Assembly: GCA_021107335.1 (NCBI GenBank)
Contig: JAIOSZ010000190.1
Coordinates: forward strand, 1-12,741
Reading direction: 5' to 3'
DNA from: Desulfuromonadaceae bacterium
GTDB lineage: Bacteria > Desulfobacterota > Desulfuromonadia > Desulfuromonadales > Syntrophotaleaceae
DNA length: 12,741 nucleotides
Shown piece by piece: positions 6,365 through 12,741 of this stretch (positions are counted from its first letter, which is position 1; every line of letters begins with the position of its first letter). Under the pieces are notes generated by a model. It had not been told where the DNA came from, ran no database searches, and was given only the letters and a program-made list of their open reading frames with translations. The position numbers and the translations under genes are program-made.

Positions 6365-7273
6365 CTAGCCTTCGTTAGGATAGACCATCTTGCCGGTCAG
6401 CTCCAGATCGTAACCAGGCAAGGACTCGGCCAGAGCGCGGAATTCGAGCTCATGCAGCAGGCCGAGAAACAGCTGCACTCCCTGATCGAAAAAATGTTCT
6501 TTGGGGATCAGCAAATCGAAGCGCTCCCAGCCGAGGGAGATGAAATCGAGACCGAGCAGGGCAGCTACTGGACGGATGGTCGGGCCGATATCTGCGTTAC
6601 CGGAGAGGACTTCAAGGCCGACATCGAAATGTCTCGACACTTCATGGCCGTAGCCCTTGATTTTGGCGCTCTGTAAGCCAGCCTTCTGCAACTCAAGATC
6701 GAATAGAATGCGAGTACTGGTATCCAGCGAGCGGTTCACAACCGTCAACTTCTTCGACTCAATATCAGCGCAGCCTGAGATACCCAGGGGATTGCCCTTG
6801 GCCACCACCAGACCCTGTTCGCGACGGCAGAAATTGACCACCGCCGGCAAGGTATCGAGTTCGCTGGCGGCAAAGGAAAAATTAAAATCCTGGCCGTCCG
6901 CATCGGCCAGATGGCTGGTAGCCATGTGGCAGAGACCCCGCCTCAGCGCCTTAAGGCCACCGAGGCTGCCAAAAATACCGAAGGTGGCCAGCTGGCCGCT
7001 GTTAAGGCGCATAAAGAGGTTGAGGGTACGCTCAAAAAGAATATCGTCACTACCGGCCACCATCAGCTGCCCGGAGCGCACCGAAGCGGTTTCGCCCTGC
7101 GGGAAATTGATCGTGCGACTTTCGACCCACTGCTCGACCAGATGGCGCGGGAATAGCCACTTGCCGGTGATTTTGGTCGCCGGCAAACCTTTTTCGGTGA
7201 TCAACGTATAGACCATCTTTTCGTTGACCCCAAGGAGCTGGGCGACCTGTTTAGTGGATAGAAGCTTATCCAT
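6365..7273 (-). CDS. One-component regulator: excisionase-type HTH plus PBP-like ligand domain
   Basis: A 302-residue cytoplasmic DNA-binding protein. Residues 3-53 form a winged HTH of the excisionase/HTH_17 type (LLSTKQVAQLLGVNEKMVYT, then KITGKWLFPRHLVEQWV). Residues about 68-285 match the cytoplasmic PBP-like domain found in molybdate-related regulators and MoeA fusions: AGSDDILFERTLNLF (73-87), the GLKALRRGLCHMATSHL block (106-122) and GNADIGPTIRPVAALLGLDF (225-244). The usual RxxGSGTR ligand loop reads RSLDTSTR here (181-188). There is no signal peptide, so it senses a cytoplasmic ligand. Its place upstream of tupA and a MOT1 permease suggests molybdate or tungstate as ligand and these genes as targets; this is inference. 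The ATG at 7273 has an AGGGA ribosome site. Confidence 0.88.
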   Translation of the reverse strand: MDKLLSTKQVAQLLGVNEKMVYTLITEKGLPATKITGKWLFPRHLVEQWVESRTINFPQGETASVRSGQLMVAGSDDILFERTLNLFMRLNSGQLATFGIFGSLGGLKALRRGLCHMATSHLADADGQDFNFSFAASELDTLPAVVNFCRREQGLVVAKGNPLGISGCADIESKKLTVVNRSLDTSTRILFDLELQKAGLQSAKIKGYGHEVSRHFDVGLEVLSGNADIGPTIRPVAALLGLDFISLGWERFDLLIPKEHFFDQGVQLFLGLLHELEFRALAESLPGYDLELTGKMVYPNEG

Positions 7274-7360
7274 AACTTATCCCTGGAAATATATACCGAA
7301 ATCGTCTGCTGACACCGAGCGCCATCCTACTCCGACAGGGTCGGCAAGACAAGGAGGATC
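7274..7360. other. Gap between M16 protease and regulator, likely regulator promoter
   Basis: The gap of 87 bases contains an AT-rich TATATATTT on the - strand about 15 bases before the regulator start, and a small hairpin CCGAC-AGG-GTCGG (7332-7344) with no T-run. A convincing -35 box is not seen, so the promoter is uncertain. Confidence 0.3.
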
Positions 7361-10315
7361 TTAGATTTTCTCCAGTTTCAACCCCTTCTCTCCGAGTTCT
7401 TTATTGGCCTCCTGCAACAGCCCTTCCGCCGAAACCACCCCTACGGCACTGGCATCCCAGCCAGCCAGAAGATAGGTATCGGCCAGCCGCTTTAGAGTCG
7501 CCCGGTCGACGGCCAGAATCCCCTCCCGCAGGGCTTGCCGGCTATCGGCACTGAGCCCCTGCAAGCGATAGCCGAAGCCACGCTGGCCCTTCCCCGATGG
7601 CGAAACCGGTCGATCAAGGTTGCCGAACACCGCCAGGATTGCCTCGCGAATATCCTCGTCACTAAAGGAACCGGCCGCCGCCCACTCCGTAGCATCGCGA
7701 TAAACCTGCAGGGTTCGCAGCAGATGGGGGTCGCGGTAGGAAAGCATGGAGAAAAGCCCCAACTGAGCATCGTAGCTGGCCATACCGCCATAGGCGCCAC
7801 CCTTCTCTCGCACTTCGCGATGCAGGTAGCAGGCACGCAGTAACTTCGCCAACACCAGCAAACCGGCGGAATCGGCATGAATCAAGGGCACAGCGGGGAA
7901 CACTCGGGCCACGTATGAAACGGGGACTGCGGCCACCCAACCTACAGCCATTTCGGTCACGGCTAATTCCGCTGGCTTTTCTGTCGGTTCATTACCGGCG
8001 GGAATCGCAGCGAGAAAAGCCTGCAAAGGGGCATCGATAACAGCGAAGCCCTGCTGCTCTGCAGTCACCGAGCAACGCAGCCGAGAACGGCATAGCACTA
8101 ACTCGGCAAGACGCTGCATACAACCGGCGAATTCAGCCAACTGCTCCGGCTGTTGGGCCGCCAGTTTCTTAACTGCTCGCACCAAATGCAGACCACCCCA
8201 CTCCTCCCTCAAACGGCCACAGGACGACAACGCCGCTCCCGCGCTACGGGCCGCGTAACTGTGACCAGAGCCGGACACACCATTCTCCAGTGAAACGCTC
8301 ACTTGATTGATGACAGTGTGCAATCGCTGCAGATCGCTGAAATCGGGCGCAGTAAAAAGATCGGTCAGGATCCCAAACATCGCCTCCTGATTGCGCAGCA
8401 AAGCCTTGCTTCTCACCTCAAACGCCAACTGAAAATCTCCGAGAGCGTTGGGGTCACAAATTACCGTGCCGCTGGCCGAAATCCCGCCGGTAGAGGCGGA
8501 GATGCGTTCGGCCATCTGCAGATAGCTATGGCCGGCGGCACCAATTTTAGGCAGCAGAGTACCAAACAGCGGCACCAGAGGAATCAAATCAGCCGGCACA
8601 TCATTCATCATCAGGCTGGTAGTGAAGTAACCGATACCATTGGTCGGCTGGGGAAAGCGATACAGGGGGCAACCAGCCAGCTGCTCCTCCTGACAGGACT
8701 CGGTGCGCTCCGTCGCCGGGATATCGCTTAGCTCTAAAGTCGGCAGACAGGAGAGGTCCTCTTCGTCCTCCTGCGCCTGCTGTAGCTCCGTGGCCAACCG
8801 GACCAGTTCCTGGCGATCGGCTTCGCTAAGCTGAGCGGAGTGATCTTGCAGCCGCTTGTTCAGAGCCGATTCCTGTTGTTCCTTAAGCTCTGTGTCGGGC
8901 TGCAACAGCAGAGTCACCCGATGAGGGTTATCCAGCAGTTGGCGACGAATTAAGTTTTGAAAGAAAGGCCCCGCGGCCAGTTCCTGCCGCAACCTGGCCA
9001 AGTTGGCATCGAGCAACAGAGGCGAAACGGGATCGTCGTTGTGCAGCCAGGGGCCGAACATGCGCATGAGCAAGAGTAGAGCGTAGGGATACTGGTCGCC
9101 AACTACCTCTCTGTGGGATAGTTCCAACTGATGAATGGCCGCCTCAATTTGCTCATCACTGAAACCCGCTTCAGCCGTCTGGTGCAAGGTTTTCAACACC
9201 AGCGCCTCAATAGCATCGAGGTGTTCCGGGTCGGTGCCCTGCAAGCCAGCCGCTAGAAAGGTCTCCCGCTGGTCGTCATGATAGCCCGTGCTCGGCGCCA
9301 GATTCTGGCCGAGGCCCGATTCGATCAGGGCCTTATATAATGGTGCAGCCGGATTCCCAAGCAGCAATTGGGAGAGGAGACTCAAAGCGAGATTTTCGAA
9401 ACTGTCCGAAAGGGGACAGGTTAGCCAGGCCACCTGGACCATGGAACGTTGACTCAGCGATTCGTCGGCTGCAACGGGAAAACCTTCGGTCACGCGCTTC
9501 GGCGCGCTAAAACGAACCTCATCGGGGACGGCAGTATCGACCACCAACGGCTCGAAACGCTGCAGGGCCTGTTCTTCGATCACCGCGAGATGATCCTCCA
9601 GAGGTAGATTGCCATAGCTGAAGAAATAGGCATTGGCAGGATGGTAATAAGTACGATGGAAGTCGACCAGTTGCTCATGAGTCAGGTCGAGAATGGCTTC
9701 CGGTTCACCTCCAGAATTAACACCGTAAGTGGTCGTTGGAAACAAGGCCTTGGTCAGACGCCGGTGCAACAAGGAACCGGGGTCGGCCATGGCGCCTTTC
9801 ATCTCATTGTAAACCACACCCTTGAAAGCCAACGGCGAGGAGGCATCGGCGGCTTCGGTGTATTCCAGGCGATGGCCTTCCTGACGGAAATCCCGTTCCC
9901 GCAGCAAAGGGAAAAAGGTGGCATCGAGATAGATGCCCATCAAGTTGTTGAAATCCTTGTGGTTCTGCGACGAAAAGGGATAAAGGGTCCAATCGCTGGA
10001 GGTCAGGGCGTTCATAAAAGTGTTAAGACTGCGCTTGAGCATGGTGAAGAAGGGATCCCGCACCGGATAACGCTGCGAGCCACACAACACGGTATGCTCC
10101 AGAATATGAGCCACCCCCGACGAATCACCCGGAGTGGTGCGGAATCCGACTCCGAACAGATTGTTATCGTCCTCGCAGGCCAGATGGACCATGCGGGAGC
10201 CGAGTCGCTCATGGCGCAGTTCGACCAGGGTCAGATTCAATTCGGCCAAGGGGGTAACGCCGGTCACAATAAACCCGTGCCGCCGCTGATCAACCTGCCA
10301 TTCACACTCAATCAT
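7361..10315 (-). CDS. M16C zinc metalloprotease (presequence-protease/PreP-like)
   Basis: A 984-residue peptidase of the M16C (pitrilysin) family, related to mitochondrial/plastid PreP. It degrades short unstructured peptides inside a closed chamber made of four homologous domains. The N-terminal domain carries the inverted zinc motif HILEH with His70, Glu73 (catalytic) and His74, followed by TVLCGSQRYPVRDPFF and the third zinc ligand Glu171 in VVYNEMKG. The C-terminal half has the conserved REKGGAYGG (Tyr842) and the Arg of SYRDP (Arg861) that help position substrate. A charged linker lies around residues 490-540 between the two halves. Full length matches the family (about 970-1000). No signal peptide is seen, so it is likely cytoplasmic. 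The start is preceded by AGGAGA. It stands 179 bases after the phosphatase gene and does not look functionally tied to its neighbours. Confidence 0.94.
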   Translation of the reverse strand: MIECEWQVDQRRHGFIVTGVTPLAELNLTLVELRHERLGSRMVHLACEDDNNLFGVGFRTTPGDSSGVAHILEHTVLCGSQRYPVRDPFFTMLKRSLNTFMNALTSSDWTLYPFSSQNHKDFNNLMGIYLDATFFPLLRERDFRQEGHRLEYTEAADASSPLAFKGVVYNEMKGAMADPGSLLHRRLTKALFPTTTYGVNSGGEPEAILDLTHEQLVDFHRTYYHPANAYFFSYGNLPLEDHLAVIEEQALQRFEPLVVDTAVPDEVRFSAPKRVTEGFPVAADESLSQRSMVQVAWLTCPLSDSFENLALSLLSQLLLGNPAAPLYKALIESGLGQNLAPSTGYHDDQRETFLAAGLQGTDPEHLDAIEALVLKTLHQTAEAGFSDEQIEAAIHQLELSHREVVGDQYPYALLLLMRMFGPWLHNDDPVSPLLLDANLARLRQELAAGPFFQNLIRRQLLDNPHRVTLLLQPDTELKEQQESALNKRLQDHSAQLSEADRQELVRLATELQQAQEDEEDLSCLPTLELSDIPATERTESCQEEQLAGCPLYRFPQPTNGIGYFTTSLMMNDVPADLIPLVPLFGTLLPKIGAAGHSYLQMAERISASTGGISASGTVICDPNALGDFQLAFEVRSKALLRNQEAMFGILTDLFTAPDFSDLQRLHTVINQVSVSLENGVSGSGHSYAARSAGAALSSCGRLREEWGGLHLVRAVKKLAAQQPEQLAEFAGCMQRLAELVLCRSRLRCSVTAEQQGFAVIDAPLQAFLAAIPAGNEPTEKPAELAVTEMAVGWVAAVPVSYVARVFPAVPLIHADSAGLLVLAKLLRACYLHREVREKGGAYGGMASYDAQLGLFSMLSYRDPHLLRTLQVYRDATEWAAAGSFSDEDIREAILAVFGNLDRPVSPSGKGQRGFGYRLQGLSADSRQALREGILAVDRATLKRLADTYLLAGWDASAVGVVSAEGLLQEANKELGEKGLKLEKI

Positions 10316-10494
10316 GGGCCGTAGTCTCCTATTTTCATAAGCTCAATTATTAGCGATAAATCATTCAAAGAAACTTCATTGAAAACCAAGGTTCTACGAT
10401 CTTTAGCCCCGACTCTCCATTTAACACAGCATGCAGCCAAAGATAATCATGCCCAGCCAGGGAAACCTGCTCTGCCTATCGACTTCCTCGCGAC
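10316..10494. other. Intergenic region between phosphatase and M16 protease
   Basis: The gap of 179 bases is AT-rich near the protease start. I see no RNA gene, no strong hairpin with a T-run and no clear -35/-10 pair. A promoter for the protease probably lies here but cannot be placed. Confidence 0.3.
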
Positions 10495-11256
10495 TTACTG
10501 TTGATCGTGGAGATCGATGACAATAGCCGTACAGTCATCATCAGGCGGGTCAGCGGCACCAAACTCATGCAAGGCGGAAAACAAGCGATCGAGAAACTCC
10601 AGATGCGGGTCGGGATAATTTAGCAACAGCTGTTCAATCCGCTCGTTGCCAAAAGACTGGCCGCTGGCATTGAAGCTATCGCTGACGCCGTCGGTATAAA
10701 GCAGCAGGCGGTCATCGGCCTCGAACTGAAAGGTCCCCACCTCCAGTTCCGGATCACTAAAGTAGCCGAGGGGGGAAGCGGTCGGTTGCAAGGTGAAAAC
10801 CTCATCGCCCCGCTTAACCATGGGAGCCACATGGCCGGCGTTGACATAGATCATCATCAGGCTGGCAGGGTCGATGATGCTATAGAACAAGGTGGCCGAA
10901 AAATAATGATCAAACTTGCGCGAGCGTTTAGCAAAAAACTGCAGAAAGGCATTGGCTTCGGCCACGATCTGCTTCGGCGAGCAACCACTGGTCGAAGCCC
11001 GGTGCAGATAGCCATAGAGCAAAGACATCACCACCGAGGCCTGCAGACCGTGTCCGGTAACATCGCCGAGAAAGATCACCTGACAACCGTCAGGCAGCGC
11101 AATAAACTCAAAGAAGTCGCCACCCAGGCCGAGGGCCATGCGATTCTTCACCCCCATGCGGCACCAATCGCAGGACGGTGAACTTTTGGGAAACAGCAAT
11201 CGCTGAACCTTGCTGGCCAGGTCGAGGTCAAGATCGATGGTCGTTGAGTTCCCCAT
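10495..11256 (-). CDS. SpoIIE/RsbU-type PP2C serine/threonine phosphatase
   Basis: A 253-residue metal-dependent protein phosphatase. It is almost only the catalytic domain: a short N-terminal linker helix (SKVQRLLFP), GLGGDFFEF with Asp47, IFLGDVTGHG with Asp65, VNAGHVAPMV (138-147), LLYTDGVSD with Asp189 and a C-terminal DDDCTAIVI with Asp240/241. These Asp residues are the Mn/Mg ligands of the family. No PAS, GAF, receiver or HAMP domain is visible, so any signal must come from a partner. Relatives dephosphorylate anti-sigma-factor antagonists, but no STAS or anti-sigma kinase gene is nearby. The start is uncertain: ATG 11256 follows AGGAGG with a short three-base gap, ATG 11274 follows AAGG, and ATG 11304 lacks a ribosome site and lies in repeat-like DNA. 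I prefer 11256. Confidence 0.88.
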   Translation of the reverse strand: MGNSTTIDLDLDLASKVQRLLFPKSSPSCDWCRMGVKNRMALGLGGDFFEFIALPDGCQVIFLGDVTGHGLQASVVMSLLYGYLHRASTSGCSPKQIVAEANAFLQFFAKRSRKFDHYFSATLFYSIIDPASLMMIYVNAGHVAPMVKRGDEVFTLQPTASPLGYFSDPELEVGTFQFEADDRLLLYTDGVSDSFNASGQSFGNERIEQLLLNYPDPHLEFLDRLFSALHEFGAADPPDDDCTAIVIDLHDQQ

Positions 11257-11381
11257 GGGCCTCCTCGGCAACATTAACCTTGAGCTTAACAGCCCTTGGT
11301 TCATTGCGGCGCTTAAAATTAATGCATTCGCAAAAACTCACAGGCTGGCTAAGCAAAATTTCGTCCTACAAGGCTTGGTGA

Positions 11382-11458
11382 TTTTTCAGGGGTGAAGGCA
11401 TATGTCTAATATGTCGAAGTCCTGAAAAAGCGCCGTAACGCCGTAGGGCGGACTTTTT
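11382..11458. repeat. Nested mutually exclusive hairpins, possible dispersed intergenic element or terminator
   Basis: TTTTTCAGG (11382-11390) pairs perfectly with CCTGAAAAA (11421-11429) around an inner CATAT/ATATG hairpin (11399-11413). The same A-run also pairs with a T-run on the other side: AAAAAG-CGCC (11425-11434) with GGCG-(ga)-CTTTTT (11447-11458). Only one of the two can form at a time. ATATGTC is also repeated directly (11401-11407 and 11410-11416). The second hairpin, followed by five T on either strand, could end ttcA transcription. The layout resembles repeated intergenic elements, but only one copy is in the window. Confidence 0.5.
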
Positions 11459-11467
11459 GCAACGCCA

Positions 11468-12229
11468 TCAAAACTCATTAAATCGCTTGTCGAGCAGGTG
11501 TCGAGGCTGAATATTGCTTAAGGCGCTGAGCAGGCTGCCTCGCAAGTGAGGCATGTCGCCGCTCAACTCCTTAATCAGCCGCTTTATCCGGCGGCGATTA
11601 CGATCGCCATCGCTGCCAGCGGGGCAGGCGCAGGCGATAGTCGGAAAATCGTTGGCATAACTGAATTCTGCGATCTGCCGTTCCTCGACATAGACCAACG
11701 GCCGAATCACCGTATGCCGGCCGTTGTCGGCCAGCAGCTTGGGACTCATGGCCTTGAGAGATCCGCAGAAAAACTGGTTAAGCAGTAAGGTTTCGATAAA
11801 ATCATCGGCATGATGGCCGAGGGCGAGTTTATTGCAGCCAAGTTCGTCAGCCACAGCATAGAGTACTCCCCGCCGCAAGCGGGCGCAGAAGGCGCAATAG
11901 GAAGAGCCGGGCCGGCGCTTGGCTTCGATAATCTGGTAGCAGTCGGTCCGCTCCATACGACAGGTAAAGTCATACTGTTTCAGATGCTGCTCCAACGGTT
12001 CCGTACGGTAGCCGGGAAAACCGGGATGCACGTTGACTGCGATCAACTCATAGCGCACCGGCGCCCGACGCCGCAGGTTGTCGAGGATGTGCAACAGGGT
12101 ATAGCTATCCTTACCACCAGAGACGGCCACCGCAATGCGATCCCCCTCCTCGATAAGATTAAAATCATTAATAGCCTTACCGACCTCTTTGCGGATTTTA
12201 CGAAAGAGGCGATCTTCGATGATGGCCAA
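11468..12229 (-). CDS. ttcA: TtcA-like tRNA 2-thiocytidine biosynthesis protein
   Basis: A 253-residue PP-loop ATP pyrophosphatase. In the family TtcA adenylates C32 of certain tRNAs and replaces the oxygen with sulfur using a [4Fe-4S] cluster. Visible parts are the PP-loop SGGKDS (37-42), CAFC followed by ARLRRG (Cys112, Cys115), GHHADDFIETLLLN (138-151) and a late cysteine pair CAC (Cys200, Cys202) that can supply the third cluster ligand. Length is near, but somewhat shorter than, E. coli TtcA. The start is TTG at 12229, since no ATG lies in frame near the conserved N-terminus (RKIRKEVGKAINDFNLIEEGD). The ribosome site is part of a run of nine G. It lies 75 bases downstream of the RND gene on the same strand, with no terminator between. 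The exact tRNA target is inferred from the family. Confidence 0.88.
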   Translation of the reverse strand: MAIIEDRLFRKIRKEVGKAINDFNLIEEGDRIAVAVSGGKDSYTLLHILDNLRRRAPVRYELIAVNVHPGFPGYRTEPLEQHLKQYDFTCRMERTDCYQIIEAKRRPGSSYCAFCARLRRGVLYAVADELGCNKLALGHHADDFIETLLLNQFFCGSLKAMSPKLLADNGRHTVIRPLVYVEERQIAEFSYANDFPTIACACPAGSDGDRNRRRIKRLIKELSGDMPHLRGSLLSALSNIQPRHLLDKRFNEF

Positions 12230-12234
12230 ACGGT

Positions 12235-12243
12235 CCCCCCCCC
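12235..12243 (-). promoter_or_regulatory. Poly-G ribosome binding region of ttcA
   Basis: Nine consecutive G (C on the + strand), preceded by AA, lie five bases before the TTG start and supply the AAGGGG-type ribosome site. A length change in this run would alter the spacing between ribosome site and start. Confidence 0.5.
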
Positions 12244-12304
12244 TTGCCTGCTGTGGAGAATGTTGTAAGCCATTTTGGCAGATTTTGCAAGGTCCGGCCC
12301 GAGG

Positions 12305-12741
12305 TTACAGAGGACTATCAACTCCGTGATTGGCGTGTTCCGGGCTCAATCCAAGCAGACCACGGATATCTTCCAACACCAGATAGAGAGCCGGGATTAA
12401 CAGCAAGGTGATGCCGGTGGCGAAAAGAATACCGAAGCCCAGGGAGATGGCCATAGGAATAAGGAACTTAGCCTGCATGCTGGTTTCGAGGATCATTGGC
12501 GCCAGCCCGAAAAAGGTGGTCAGCGAAGTCAGTAAAATCGGCCGAAAACGACGTCGACCGGCCTGCAACAAGGCCTCGACCAATCCATCACCAGCCCGTC
12601 GGCGAGTATTGACATAATCGATCAGCAGCAGAGAATCGTTAACAACCACACCGGAAAGGGCGACGATACCGAATACGCTCATAATGCTCAGACTATAGCC
12701 CATGATCAAATGACCAAGCACTGCACCGACTATCCCAAAGG
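12305..12741 (-). CDS. RND efflux transporter, C-terminal part (AcrB/HAE family)
   Basis: About 145 residues are inside the window and the rest lies beyond the right edge. The visible part is the last transmembrane block of a resistance-nodulation-division inner-membrane pump, with the family segment [20 protein letters not shown], then [16 protein letters not shown], the cytoplasmic [20 protein letters not shown] loop, a helix with [26 protein letters not shown], and a short hydrophilic tail. This pattern corresponds to helices 10-12 of the proton-driven trimeric pump, which works with a periplasmic adaptor and an outer-membrane channel. Substrate cannot be told from this part. The TAA stop at 12305-12307 is clean. 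Neighbouring pump genes, if any, lie off the window. Confidence 0.92.
   Translation of the reverse strand, partial: FGIVGAVLGHLIMGYSLSIMSVFGIVALSGVVVNDSLLLIDYVNTRRRAGDGLVEALLQAGRRRFRPILLTSLTTFFGLAPMILETSMQAKFLIPMAISLGFGILFATGITLLLIPALYLVLEDIRGLLGLSPEHANHGVDSPL

Noticed and set aside
9641..10324. Open frame of 227 codons on the + strand inside the M16 protease gene
   Set aside because: It lies fully opposite the zinc-motif region of the protease, has no ribosome site and no family features.
12043..12321. 92-codon - strand frame overlapping the start of ttcA
   Set aside because: It overlaps ttcA in another phase; only its part before the nine-G run could be relevant, as a possible alternative ttcA start if the run length is wrong.

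Overview
The window reads as an ordinary chromosomal segment of a free-living, anaerobic, iron-sulfur-rich Gram-negative bacterium. The gene set fits a Desulfuromonadales/Geobacterales-type deltaproteobacterium (Desulfobacterota): a clostridial-type 2[4Fe-4S] ferredoxin, an NfnA/SudB-like flavoprotein, tungstate/molybdate handling, an M16C protease, a TtcA-like thiolase and an RND pump. The taxon is an inference from gene content; no rRNA or other marker is present.

Left part (1-2800). The end of an unknown, possibly AAA-type, gene is followed by a PLP-dependent class I/II aminotransferase on the + strand. A strong terminator that works in both directions separates it from a small ferredoxin gene on the - strand. 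The ferredoxin is divergent from an NfnA-like FAD/[2Fe-2S] oxidoreductase (+), with promoters for both in the 172-base gap. The NfnB partner that normally follows nfnA is absent.

Middle part (2800-7300), all on the - strand. In transcription order it holds a cytoplasmic one-component regulator (excisionase-type HTH plus periplasmic-binding-protein-like domain), a TupA-type tungstate-binding protein with a signal peptide, a MOT1-type molybdate/sulfate permease, and a class II glutamine amidotransferase. Intrinsic terminators follow the regulator and tupA. A well-formed promoter and a structured leader of about 100 bases precede tupA. No tupB/tupC ABC genes are present, so a binding protein, a secondary oxyanion transporter and a ligand-sensing regulator sit together without the expected ABC transporter. 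This is the most interesting arrangement in the window.

Right part (7300-12741), also all on the - strand. In transcription order it holds the C-terminal part of an RND efflux pump, a TtcA-like tRNA thiolase with a TTG start just after a nine-G tract, a stand-alone SpoIIE/RsbU-type phosphatase, and a large M16C (presequence-protease type) zinc metalloprotease. Between ttcA and the phosphatase lies a non-coding element whose two hairpins share one arm and so cannot form together. It may be a dispersed intergenic repeat or an attenuator-like structure.

No rRNA, tRNA, CRISPR array, insertion sequence, prophage gene or origin was recognised.
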